A stretch of DNA of 64,000 nt from Dugong dugon (taxonomy: Eukaryota; Chordata; Mammalia; Sirenia; Dugongidae): the NCBI GenBank assembly GCA_030035585.1, contig CM057475.1, forward strand, positions 629,501 through 693,500, read 5' to 3'. Both the position numbers and the translations under genes were made by a program. Under the pieces are notes generated by a model, which did no database searches, was not told where the DNA came from, and was given only the letters and a program-made list of their open reading frames with translations. The stretch's first letter is position 1. The number at the start of each line of letters is the position of its first letter. Of the stretch, positions 11,167 to 22,106 are shown piece after piece.

Positions 11167-13900
11167 TTAAGCAGCTTGAGGGAAACGCTAAGTTTTGGTT
11201 TCTCTTTCATGTTGTGAAAGGGGAACTTAAACCTACTGCTAACAAAGATTTTACTCAGGAGAACTAGGGTTTTGCCTCCTTCGCGTTCCAGAACGGGAGA
11301 AACACGGTTTCTCTTCTCCTTCGGCGATATCGTCTGTAAAGCCCTATTCTCAGCTACGCAGCACAGAATGCCACCCGGAATGCTGGAAAGCCTGAACGGC
11401 TTCAACTAGTTGAAAGGGAAAAAAGTCTTAGGCTGTATCCAGGTAGACAATGCACAGGCAACGTTCTTAGGCATGTAACACAGAGGGACTCTCAAACACA
11501 GAAAGTGAATCGTGCTCCGTTCATCCCCAGGCTGAGAGCAACAAGCTCATGCATTCTCTTGCAGGCAGGGAAGAAGCTACATGCTGGTATTAAGCACACA
11601 AGCTTTAGTTACCAAAACTGAACCTATTCTGCTGTCCTCTAGCTGAAGGCAGACAATCTACCAGTTTGACTTTGAAAGCCACTAGTACCTTCTTTCCTGA
11701 TAGGCAAAATTCCCTTTGAAAACCAGGGGATTCAAATACTTGCTAGGCCTGCACTCTCCAGCCTTCTCCCAAGCAGGGAAGATTGGAGATAGCAGCTTGT
11801 GCTGGCCGGACACTTTCTTCTAACAAAACTGAAAACTTAAGTAGATTCAGTTAAGCAGCTTGAGGGAAACGCTAAGTTTTGGTTTCTCTTTCATATTGTT
11901 AAAGGGGAACTTAAACCTACTGCTAACAAAGTTTTTACTCAGGAGAACTAGGCTTTTGCCTCCCTCGCGTTGCAGAATGGGAGAAACGCGGTTTCTCTTC
12001 TCCTTTAGCGATACCGTTGTAAAGCCCTATTCTCAACTACGCAGCACAGAATACATCCCGGAATGCTAGAAAGCCTGAACGGCTTCAACTAGTTGAAAGG
12101 GAAAAAAGTCTTAGGCTTTATCCAGGTAGACAATGCACAGGCAACGTTCTTAGGCATGTAACAGAGAGGGACTTTCAAACACAGAAAGTGAATCGTGCTC
12201 CGTTCATCCCCAGGCTGACAGCAACAAGCTCATGCTTTCTCTTTCAGGCAGGGAAGAAGCTACATGCTCGTGTTAAGCACAAAAGCTTTAGTCAGCAAAA
12301 CCGAACCTCGTCTGCTGTCCTCTAGCTGAAGGCAGACAATCTACCTGTTTGGCTTTGAAAGCCACTAGGACCTTCTTTCCTGATAGGCAAAATTCCCTTT
12401 GAAAACCAGGGGATTCAAATACTTGCTAGGCCTGCACTCTCCAGCCTTCTCCCAAGCAGGGAACATTGGAGAAAGCAGCTTGTGCTGGCCGGACACTCTC
12501 TTCTAACAAAACTGAAAACTTAAGTAGATTCAGTTAAGCAGCTTGAGGGAAACGCTAAGTTTTGGTTTCTCTTTCATCTTGTGAAAGGGGAACTTATACC
12601 TACTGCTAACAAATTTTCTACTCAGGAGAACTACGGTTTTGCCTCCTTCGCGTTCCAGAACGGGAGAAACGCGGTTTGTCTTCTCCTTTGGCGATACCGT
12701 CTGTAAAGCGGTAATCTCAGCCGCGCAGCCCAGAATACCTCCCGGAATGCTAGAAAGCCTCACCGGCTTCAACTGCTTGAAAGGGAGAAACGTCATACGC
12801 TTTATCAAAGTAGACAATGCACAGGATCTGTCTTAGGCATGTAACACAGAAGGACTTTCAAACACAGAATGTGAATCGTGCCCCGTTCATCCCCAGACTG
12901 AGAGCAACAAGCTCATGCTTTCTCTTTCAGGCAGGGAAGAAGCTACATGCTCGTGTTAAGCACGAAAGCTTTAGTCAGCAAAACCGAACCTCTTCTGCTG
13001 TCCTCTAGCTGAAGGCAGACAATCTACCTGTTTGGCTTTGAAAGCCAATACTACCTTCATTCCTGGTAGGCAAACTTCCCTTTGAAAACCAGGGGATTCA
13101 AATACGTGCTAGGCCTGCACTCTCCAGCCTTCTCCCAAGCAGGGAACATTGGAGAAAGGAGCTTGTGCTGGGCGGACACTTTCTCCTAACAAAACTGAAA
13201 ACTTAAGTAGATTCAGTTAAGCAGCTTGACGGAGAACGCTGTCGTTTGCTTTCTCTTTCATATGGTGAATAGGGAACTTAAACCTACTGCTACCAAAACT
13301 TTTACTCAGGGGAACTACGGTTTTGCCTCCCTCGCGTTGCAGAATGGGAGAAACGCGGTTTCTCTTCTCCTTTAGCGATACCGTTGTAAAGCCCTATTCT
13401 CAACTACGCAGCACAGAATACATCCCGGAATGCTAGAAAGCCTGAACGGCTTCAACTAGTTGAAAGGGAAAAAAGTCTTAGGCTTTATCCAGGTAGACAA
13501 TGCACAGGCAACGTTCTTAGGCATGTAACACAGAGGGACTTTCAAACACAGAAAGTGAATCGTGCTCCGTTCATCCCCAGGCTGAGAGCAACAAGCTCAT
13601 GCTTTCTCTTTCAGGCAGGGAAGAAGCTACATGCTGGTGTTAAGCACACAAGCTTTAGTCAGCAAAACCTAACCTCTTCTGCTATCCTCTAGCTGAAGGC
13701 AGACAATCTACCTGTTTGGCTTTGAAAGCCACTAGTACCTTCTTTCCTGATAGGCAAAATTCCCTTTGAAAACCAGGGGATTCAAATACTTGCTAGGCCT
13801 GCACTCTCCAGCCTTCTCCCAAGCGGGGAAGATTGGAGATAGCAGCTTGTGCTGGCCGGACACTTTCTTCTAACAAAACTGAAAACTTAAGTAGATTCAG
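11167..13900. repeat. Block 1 HOR copy 5 (A-B-C-D), last before the switch
   Basis: Monomers start at 11167 (A), 11851 (B), 12534 (C) and 13217 (D). The final part of D differs from earlier copies. From 13816 the lead-in has the form that precedes E monomers (CTTCTCCC, GAAGATTGG) rather than the form that precedes A (CTTTTCCC, GAACATTGG). A private change, AAGCGGGG, lies at about 13825. The block 1 to block 2 junction is therefore within this monomer, upstream of 13816. Confidence 0.92.
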
Positions 13901-14017
13901 TTAAGCAGCTTGAGGGAAAAGCTAAGTTTTGGTTTCTCTTTCATATTGTTAAAGGGGAACTTAAACCTACTGCTAACAAAGTTTTTACTCAGGAGAACTA
14001 GGGTTTTGCCTCCTTCG

Positions 14018-14029
14018 CGTTCCAGAACG
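14018..14029. repeat. Dyad CGTTC-CA-GAACG (reference copy in E1)
   Basis: Arms of 5 bp with a 2 bp centre. Present in A, C, E and H. Broken in B and D (GTTGCAGAATGG) and weakened in F and G (GTTCCAGAATGG). Confidence 0.85.
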
Positions 14030-14030
14030 G

Positions 14031-14047
14031 GAGAAACGCGGTTTCTC
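14031..14047. repeat. Dyad GAGAAAC-GCG-GTTTCTC (reference copy in E1)
   Basis: Arms of 7 bp with a 3 bp centre, directly beside the preceding dyad. A changes only the centre (ACG to CAC context). C breaks one arm (GTTTGTC), and H and H' break the other (GAGAAAG). All other types keep it intact. Confidence 0.88.
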
Positions 14048-14584
14048 TTCTCCTCCGGCGATACCGTCTGTAAAGCCCTATTCTCAGCTTCGCAGCACAG
14101 AATGCCTCCCGGAATACTGGAAAGCCAGAACGGCTTCAAGTAGTTGAAAGGGAAAAAAGTCTTAGGCTTTATCCAGGTAGACAATGCACAGGCAACGTTC
14201 TTAGGCATGAAACACAGAGAGACTTTCAAACACAGAAAGTGAATCGTGCTCCGTTCATCCCCAGGCTGAGAGCAACAAGCTCATGCTTTCTCTTGCAGGC
14301 AGGGAAGAAGCTACATGCTGATGTTAAGCACACAAGCTTGAGTTACAAAAACTGAACCTATTCTGCTGTCCTCTAGCTGAAGGCAGACAATCTACCTGTT
14401 TGGCTTTGAAAGCCAATACTACCTTCATTCCTGATAGGCAAACTTCCCTTTGAAAACCAGGGGATTCAAATACGTGCTAGGCCTGCACTCTCCAGCCTTC
14501 TCCCAAGCAGGGAACATTGGAGAAAGCAGCTTGTGCTGGGCGGACACTTTCTCCTAACAAAACTGAAAACTTAAGTAGATTCAG

Positions 14585-15268
14585 TTAAGCAGCTTGACGG
14601 AGAACGCTAAGTTTTGGTTTCTCTTTCATCTTGTGAAAGGGGAACTTAAACCTACTGCTAACAAAGTTTTTACTCAGGAGAACTAGGCTTTTGCCTCCCT
14701 CGCGTTCCAGAATGGGAGAAACGCGGTTTCTCTTCTCCTTTAGCGATACCGTTGTAAAGCCCTATTCTCAACTACGCAGCACAGAATACATCCCGGAATG
14801 CTAGAAAGCCTGAACGGCTTCAACTAGTTGAAAGGGAAAAAAGTCTTAGGCTGTATCCAGGTAGACAATGCACAGGCAACGTTCTTAGGCATGTAACAGA
14901 GAGGGACTTTCAAACACAGAAAGTGAATCGTGCTCCGTTCATCCCCAGGCTGACAGCAACAAGCTCATGCTTTCTCTTTCAGGCAGGGAAGAAGCTACAT
15001 GCTCGTGTTAAGCACAAAAGCTTTAGTCAGCAAAACCGAACCTCGTCTGCTGTCCTCTAGCTGAAGGCAGACAATCTACCTGTTTGGCTTTGAAAGCCAC
15101 TAGGACCTTCTTTCCTGATAGGGAAAATTCCATTTGAAAACCAGGGGATTCAAATACGTGCTAGGCCTGCACTCTCCAGCCTTCTTCCAAGCAGGGAACA
15201 TTGGAGAAAGGAGCTTGTGCTGGGCGGACACATTCTCCTAACAAAACTGAAAACTTAAGTAGATTCTG
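14585..15268. repeat. Monomer type F1 (reference copy)
   Basis: Length 684 bp. Diagnostic states are GACGGAGAACGCTAAG, CATCTTGTG, AGGCTTTTGCC, GTTCCAGAATGG, GAATACATCC, GCTGACAGC and GCACAAAAGC. It precedes G, with a lead-in containing GATAGGGAAAATTCC and GACACATTCTCC. Confidence 0.88.
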
Positions 15269-15952
15269 TTAAGCAGCTTGAAGGAGAACGCTGTCGTTTG
15301 CTTTCTCTTTCATATGGTGAATAGGGAACTTAAACCTACTGCTACCAAAATTTTTACTCAGGGCAACTAAGGTTTTGCCTCCCTCGCGTTCCAGAATGGG
15401 AGAAACGCGGTTTCTCTTCTCCTTTAGCGATACCGTTGTAAAGCCCTATTCTCAACTACGCAGCACGGAATGCCTCCCGGAATGCTAGAAAGCCTGAACG
15501 GCTTCAACTAGTTGAAAGGGAAAAAAGTCTTAGGCTTTATCCAGGTAGACAATGCACAGGCAACGTTCTTAGGCATGTAACACAGAGGGACTTTCAAACA
15601 CAGAAAGTGAATCGTGCTCCGTTCATCCCCAGGCTGAGAGCAACAAGCTCATGCTTTCTCTATCAGGCAGGGAAGAAGCTACATGCTCGTGTTAAGCACG
15701 AAAGCTTTAGTCAGCAAAACCGAACCTCTTCTGCTGTCCTCTAGCTGAAGGCAGACAATCTACCTGTTTAGCTTTGAAAGCCAATACTACCTTCATTCCT
15801 GGTAGGCAAACTTCCCTTTGAAAACCAGGGGATTCAAATACGTGCTAGGCCTGCACTCTCCGGCCTTCTCCCAAGCAGGGAACATTGGAGAAAGGAGCTT
15901 GTGCTGGGCAGACACTTTCTCCTAACAAAACTGAAAACTTAAGTAGATTCAG
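15269..15952. repeat. Monomer type G (reference copy)
   Basis: Length 684 bp. It is preceded by ATTCTG instead of ATTCAG. Diagnostic states are GAAGGAGAACGCTGTCG, CATATGGTG, CAAAATTTTTAC, CAGGGCAACTAAGG, CACGGAATGCC, CTCTATCAGG, GCACGAAAGC and GTTTAGC. It is always followed by D, usually with a GGGCAGAC lead-in. Confidence 0.88.
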
Positions 15953-16636
15953 TTAAGCAGCTTGACGGAGAACGCTGTCGTTTGCTTTCTCTTTCATATG
16001 GTGAATAGGGAACTTAAACCTACTGCTACCAAAACTTTTACTCAGGGGAACTACGGTTTTGCCTCCCTCGCGTTGCAGAATGGGAGAAACGCGGTTTCTC
16101 TTCTCCTTTAGCGATACCGTTGTAAAGCCCTATTCTCAACTACGCAGCACAGAATACATCCCGGAATGCTAGAAAGCCTGAACGGCTTCAACTAGTTGAA
16201 AGGGAAAAAAGTCTTAGGCTTTATCCAGGTAGACAATGCACAGGCAACGTTCTTAGGCATGTAACACAGAAGGACTTTCAAACACAGAAAGTGAATCGTG
16301 CTCCGTTCATCCCCAGGCTGAGAGCAACAAGCTCATGCATTCTCTTGCAGGCAGGGAAGAAGCTACATGCTGGTATTAAGCACACAAGCTTTAGTTACCA
16401 AAACTGAACCTCTTCTGCTGTCCTCTAGCTGAAGGCAGACAATCTACCAGTTTGACTTTGAAAGCCACTAGTACCTTCTTTCCTGATAGGCAAAATTCCC
16501 TTTGAAAACCAGGGGATTCAAATACTTGCTAGGCCTGCACTCTCCAGCCTTCTCCCAAGCAGGGAAGATTGGAGATAGCAGCTTGTGCTGGCCGGACACT
16601 TTCTTCTAACAAAACTGAAAACTTAAGTAGATTCAG

Positions 16637-17320
16637 TTAAGCAGCTTGAGGGAAACGCTAAGTTTTGGTTTCTCTTTCATATTGTTAAAGGGGAACTTAA
16701 ACCTACTGCTAACAAAGTTTTTACTCAGGAGAACTAGGGTTTTGCCTCCTTCGCGTTCCAGAACGGGAGAAACGCGGTTTCTCTTCTCCTCCGGCGATAC
16801 CGTCTGTAAAGCCCTATTCTCAGCTTCGCAGCACAGAATGCCTCCCGGAATACTGGAAAGCCAGAACGGCTTCAAGTAGTTGAAAGGGAAAAAAGTCTTA
16901 GGCTTTATCCAGGTAGACAATGCACAGGCAACGTTCTTAGGCATGAAACACAGAGAGACTTTCAAACACAGAAAGTGAATCGTGCTCCGTTCATCCCCAG
17001 GCTGAGAGCAACAAGCTCATGCTTTCTCTTGCAGGCAGGGAAGAAGCTACATGCTGATGTTAAGCACACAAGCTTGAGTTACAAAAACTGAACCTATTCT
17101 GCTGTCCTCTAGCTGAAGGCAGACAATCTACCTGTTTGGCTTTGAAAGCCAATACTACCTTCATTCCTGGTAGGCAAACTTCCCTTTGAAAACCAGGGGA
17201 TTCAAATACGTGCTAGGCCTGCACTCTCCAGCCTTCTCCCAAGCAGGGAACATTGGAGAAAGCAGCTTGTGCTGGGCGGACACTTTCTCCTAACAAAACT
17301 GAAAACTTAAGTAGATTCAG
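16637..17320. repeat. Monomer type E2 (reference copy)
   Basis: Length 684 bp. It is identical in type to E1 except for GAGGGAAACGC and the lead-in CCAGTTTGAC, both of which it shares with B. A recombinant origin (B-like 5' end, E-like 3' end) is plausible, but the first ~100 bp offers few diagnostic sites. Confidence 0.85.
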
Positions 17321-18004
17321 TTAAGCAGCTTGACGGAGAACGCTAAGTTTTGGTTTCTCTTTCATATTGTTAAAGGGGAACTTAAACCTACTGCTAACAA
17401 AGTTTTTACTCAGGAGAACTAGGCTTTTGCCTCCCTCGCGTTCCAGAATGGGAGAAACGCGGTTTCTCTTCTCCTTTAGCGATACCGTTGTAAAGCCCTA
17501 TTCTCAACTACGCAGCACAGAATGCCTCCCGGAATGCTAGAAAGCCTGAACGGCTTCAACTAGTTGAAAGGGAAAAAAGTCTTAGGCTGTATCCAGGTAG
17601 ACAATGCACAGGCAACGTTCTTAGGCATGTAACAGAGAGGGACTTTCAAACACAGAAAGTGAATCGTGCTCCGTTCATCCCCAGGCTGAGAGCAACAAGC
17701 TCATGCTTTCTCTTTCAGGCAGGGAAGAAGCTACATGCTGGTGTTAAGCACACAAGCTTTAGTCAGCAAAACCTAACCTCTTCTGCTATCCTCTAGCTGA
17801 AGGCAGACAATCTACCTGTTTGGCTTTGAAAGCCACTAGTACCTTCTTTCCTGATAGGCAAAATTCCCTTTGAAAACCAGGGGATTCAAATACTTGCTAG
17901 GCCTGCACTCTCCAGCCTTCTCCCAAGCAGGGAAGATTGGAGATAGCAGCTTGTGCTGGCCGGACACTTTCTTCTAACAAAACTGAAAACTTAAGTAGAT
18001 TCAG
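17321..18004. repeat. Monomer type F2 (reference copy)
   Basis: Length 684 bp. It resembles F1 but has CATATTGTT, GAATGCCTCC, GCTGAGAGC, GGTGTTAAGC and CCTAACC. It precedes E1 in regular HORs. Confidence 0.88.
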
Positions 18005-19372
18005 TTAAGCAGCTTGAGGGAAAAGCTAAGTTTTGGTTTCTCTTTCATATTGTTAAAGGGGAACTTAAACCTACTGCTAACAAAGTTTTTACTCAGGAGA
18101 ACTAGGGTTTTGCCTCCTTCGCGTTCCAGAACGGGAGAAACGCGGTTTCTCTTCTCCTCCGGCGATACCGTCTGTAAAGCCCTATTCTCAGCTTCGCAGC
18201 ACAGAATGCCTCCCGGAATACTGGAAAGCCAGAACGGCTTCAAGTAGTTGAAAGGGAAAAAAGTCTTAGGCTTTATCCAGGTAGACAATGCACAGGCAAC
18301 GTTCTTAGGCATGAAACACAGAGAGACTTTCAAACACAGAAAGTGAATCGTGCTCCGTTCATCCCCAGGCTGAGAGCAACAAGCTCATGCTTTCTCTTGC
18401 AGGCAGGGAAGAAGCTACATGCTGATGTTAAGCACACAAGCTTGAGTTACAAAAACTGAACCTATTCTGCTGTCCTCTAGCTGAAGGCAGACAATCTACC
18501 TGTTTGGCTTTGAAAGCCAATACTACCTTCATTCCTGGTAGGCAAACTTCCCTTTGAAAACCAGGGGATTCAAATACGTGCTAGGCCTGCACTCTCCAGC
18601 CTTCTCCCAAGCAGGGAACATTGGAGAAAGCAGCTTGTGCTGGGCGGACACTTTCTCCTAACAAAACTGAAAACTTAAGTAGATTCAGTTAAGCAGCTTG
18701 ACGGAGAACGCTAAGTTTTGGTTTCTCTTTCATATTGTTAAAGGGGAACTTAAACCTACTGCTAACAAAGTTTTTACTCAGGAGAACTAGGCTTTTGCCT
18801 CCCTCGCGTTCCAGAATGGGAGAAACGCGGTTTCTCTTCTCCTTTAGCGATACCGTTGTAAAGCCCTATTCTCAACTACGCAGCACAGAATGCCTCCCGG
18901 AATGCTAGAAAGCCTGAACGGCTTCAACTAGTTGAAAGGGAAAAAAGTCTTAGGCTGTATCCAGGTAGACAATGCACAGGCAACGTTCTTAGGCATGTAA
19001 CAGAGAGGGACTTTCAAACACAGAAAGTGAATCGTGCTCCGTTCATCCCCAGGCTGAGAGCAACAAGCTCATGCTTTCTCTTTCAGGCAGGGAAGAAGCT
19101 ACATGCTGGTGTTAAGCACACAAGCTTTAGTCAGCAAAACCTAACCTCTTCTGCTATCCTCTAGCTGAAGGCAGACAATCTACCTGTTTGGCTTTGAAAG
19201 CCACTAGTACCTTCTTTCCTGATAGGCAAAATTCCCTTTGAAAACCAGGGGATTCAAATACTTGCTAGGCCTGCACTCTCCAGCCTTCTCCCAAGCAGGG
19301 AAGATTGGAGATAGCAGCTTGTGCTGGCCGGACACTTTCTTCTAACAAAACTGAAAACTTAAGTAGATTCAG

Positions 19373-22106
19373 TTAAGCAGCTTGAGGGAAAAGCTAAGTT
19401 TTGGTTTCTCTTTCATATTGTTAAAGGGGAACTTAAACCTACTGCTAACAAAGTTTTTACTCAGGAGAACTAGGGTTTTGCCTCCTTCGCGTTCCAGAAC
19501 GGGAGAAACGCGGTTTCTCTTCTCCTCCGGCGATACCGTCTGTAAAGCCCTATTCTCAGCTTCGCAGCACAGAATGCCTCCCGGAATACTGGAAAGCCAG
19601 AACGGCTTCAAGTAGTTGAAAGGGAAAAAAGTCTTAGGCTTTATCCAGGTAGACAATGCACAGGCAACGTTCTTAGGCATGAAACACAGAGAGACTTTCA
19701 AACACAGAAAGTGAATCGTGCTCCGTTCATCCCCAGGCTGAGAGCAACAAGCTCATGCTTTCTCTTGCAGGCAGGGAAGAAGCTACATGCTGATGTTAAG
19801 CACACAAGCTTGAGTTACAAAAACTGAACCTATTCTGCTGTCCTCTAGCTGAAGGCAGACAATCTACCAGTTTGACTTTGAAAGCCACTAGTACCTTCTT
19901 TCCTGATAGGCAAAATTCCCTTTGAAAACCAGGGGATTCAAATACTTGCTAGGCCTGCACTCTCCAGCCTTCTCCCAAGCAGGGAAGATTGGAGATAGCA
20001 GCTTGTGCTGGCCGGACACTTTCTTCTAACAAAACTGAAAACTTAAGTAGATTCAGTTAAGCAGCTTGAGGGAAACGCTAAGTTTTGGTTTCTCTTTCAT
20101 ATTGTTAAAGGGGAACTTAAACCTACTGCTAACAAAGTTTTTACTCAGGAGAACTAGGCTTTTGCCTCCCTCGCGTTGCAGAATGGGAGAAACGCGGTTT
20201 CTCTTCTCCTTTAGCGATACCGTTGTAAAGCCCTATTCTCAACTACGCAGCACAGAATACATCCCGGAATGCTAGAAAGCCTGAACGGCTTCAACTAGTT
20301 GAAAGGGAAAAAAGTCTTAGGCTTTATCCAGGTAGACAATGCACAGGCAACGTTCTTAGGCATGTAACAGAGAGGGACTTTCAAACACAGAAAGTGAATC
20401 GTGCTCCGTTCATCCCCAGGCTGACAGCAACAAGCTCATGCTTTCTCTTTCAGGCAGGGAAGAAGCTACATGCTCGTGTTAAGCACAAAAGCTTTAGTCA
20501 GCAAAACCGAACCTCGTCTGCTGTCCTCTAGCTGAAGGCAGACAATCTACCTGTTTGGCTTTGAAAGCCACTAGGACCTTCTTTCCTGATAGGCAAAATT
20601 CCCTTTGAAAACCAGGGGATTCAAATACTTGCTAGGCCTGCACTCTCCAGCCTTCTCCCAAGCAGGGAACATTGGAGAAAGCAGCTTGTGCTGGCCGGAC
20701 ACTCTCTTCTAACAAAACTGAAAACTTAAGTAGATTCAGTTAAGCAGCTTGAGGGAAACGCTAAGTTTTGGTTTCTCTTTCATCTTGTGAAAGGGGAACT
20801 TATACCTACTGCTAACAAATTTTCTACTCAGGAGAACTACGGTTTTGCCTCCTTCGCGTTCCAGAACGGGAGAAACGCGGTTTGTCTTCTCCTTTGGCGA
20901 TACCGTCTGTAAAGCGGTAATCTCAGCCGCGCAGCCCAGAATACCTCCCGGAATGCTAGAAAGCCTCACCGGCTTCAACTGCTTGAAAGGGAGAAACGTC
21001 ATACGCTTTATCAAAGTAGACAATGCACAGGATCTGTCTTAGGCATGTAACACAGAAGGACTTTCAAACACAGAATGTGAATCGTGCCCCGTTCATCCCC
21101 AGACTGAGAGCAACAAGCTCATGCTTTCTCTTTCAGGCAGGGAAGAAGCTACATGCTCGTGTTAAGCACGAAAGCTTTAGTCAGCAAAACCGAACCTCTT
21201 CTGCTGTCCTCTAGCTGAAGGCAGACAATCTACCTGTTTGGCTTTGAAAGCCAATACTACCTTCATTCCTGGTAGGCAAACTTCCCTTTGAAAACCAGGG
21301 GATTCAAATACGTGCTAGGCCTGCACTCTCCGGCCTTCTCCCAAGCAGGGAACATTGGAGAAAGGAGCTTGTGCTGGGCGGACACTTTCTCCTAACAAAA
21401 CTGAAAACTTAAGTAGATTCAGTTAAGCAGCTTGACGGAGAACGCTGTCGTTTGCTTTCTCTTTCATATGGTGAATAGGGAACTTAAACCTACTGCTACC
21501 AAAACTTTTACTCAGGGGAACTACGGTTTTGCCTCCCTCGCGTTGCAGAATGGGAGAAACGCGGTTTCTCTTCTCCTTTAGCGATACCGTTGTAAAGCCC
21601 TATTCTCAACTACGCAGCACAGAATACATCCCGGAATGCTAGAAAGCCTGAACGGCTTCAACTAGTTGAAAGGGAAAAAAGTCTTAGGCTTTATCCAGGT
21701 AGACAATGCACAGGCAACGTTCTTAGGCATGTAACACAGAGGGACTTTCAAACACAGAAAGTGAATCGTGCTCCGTTCATCCCCAGGCTGAGAGCAACAA
21801 GCTCATGCTTTCTCTTTCAGGCAGGGAAGAAGCTACATGCTGGTGTTAAGCACACAAGCTTTAGTCAGCAAAACCTAACCTCTTCTGCTATCCTCTAGCT
21901 GAAGGCAGACAATCTACCTGTTTGGCTTTGAAAGCCACTAGTACCTTCTTTCCTGATAGGCAAAATTCCCTTTGAAAACCAGGGGATTCAAATACTTGCT
22001 AGGCCTGCACTCTCCAGCCTTCTCCCAAGCAGGGAAGATTGGAGATAGCAGCTTGTGCTGGCCGGACACTTTCTTCTAACAAAACTGAAAACTTAAGTAG
22101 ATTCAG
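19373..22106. repeat. E1-B-C-D tetramer (block 1 pattern within block 2)
   Basis: Monomers start at 19373 (E1), 20057 (B), 20740 (C) and 21423 (D); total length 2734 bp as in block 1. The B, C and D types are those of block 1, but E1 stands in the place of A. The C to D lead-in reads CTCTCCGGCC here and CTCTCCAGCC in block 1, so this is a related sub-lineage and not a copy of the neighbouring block. Confidence 0.92.

Larger units (their letters stand above)
14016..14135. other. CpG-dense segment of the monomer (reference copy in E1)
   Basis: I count about 11 CpG dinucleotides in these 120 bp, against roughly 6 in the other ~560 bp of the same monomer. The segment spans both short dyads and ends at the palindrome. 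It recurs in every monomer, with some CpGs lost in B, D, F and G. Confidence 0.8.
13901..14584. repeat. Monomer type E1 (reference copy)
   Basis: Length 684 bp. Diagnostic states are GAGGGAAAAGC, CATATTGTT, AGGGTTTTGCC, GTTCCAGAACGGG, TCCGGCGATACCG, GAATACTGG, TTCAAGTAGTTGAA (altered centre of the palindrome), GGCATGAAAC, CTGATGTTAAG and AGCTTGAG. Confidence 0.9.
13901..16636. repeat. Block 2, 4 monomers E1-F1-G-D
   Basis: Monomers start at 13901 (E1), 14585 (F1), 15269 (G) and 15953 (D), each 684 bp. This equals the last four monomers of the 6-monomer HOR. A private CTGATAGGC occurs near 14440 where the other copies read CTGGTAGGC. Confidence 0.93.
16637..19372. repeat. Block 2, 4 monomers E2-F2-E1-F2
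   Basis: Monomers start at 16637 (E2), 17321 (F2), 18005 (E1) and 18689 (F2). Two E-F dimers of 1368 bp follow each other without the F1-G-D part, so the 1368 bp dimer is itself a visible sub-period of block 2. Confidence 0.92.

Noticed and set aside
231..13900. Assembly artefact as explanation of the near-identical 2734 bp copies
   Set aside because: Cannot be excluded without reads, but the C monomers of copies 2 and 3 carry substitutions absent from copies 1, 4 and 5, so they are not simple copy-paste duplicates.
14014..14032. TTCG...CGGG motif (TTCGCGTTCCAGAACGGG) as a CENP-B box
   Set aside because: The two half-motifs are three bases too far apart for the known box, and the central A is not in place.
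14107..14123. CENP-B-box-like 17-mer on the minus strand (complement of TCCCGGAATACTGGAAA)
   Set aside because: Spacing fits, but only 7 of the 9 core positions match. I estimate about two such matches by chance in 684 bp on both strands. The conserved location is explained by satellite homogeneity.
13910..14143. 77-codon plus-strand open frame of E monomers (69 codons in B, 65 and 63 codons in C)
   Set aside because: Antisense to the frame above, differing in length and reading frame among monomer types, with no recognisable product and no sign of coding constraint.
13897..14229. 110-codon minus-strand open frame in each E monomer, with related 80-95 codon frames in A, C and H'
   Set aside because: The frame recurs only because the satellite recurs. 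The 1 bp loss at CCGTTG in B, D, F and G disrupts it, it has no recognisable domain, signal peptide or promoter, and it overlaps an open frame on the other strand. I treat it as a by-product of the CpG-rich segment.
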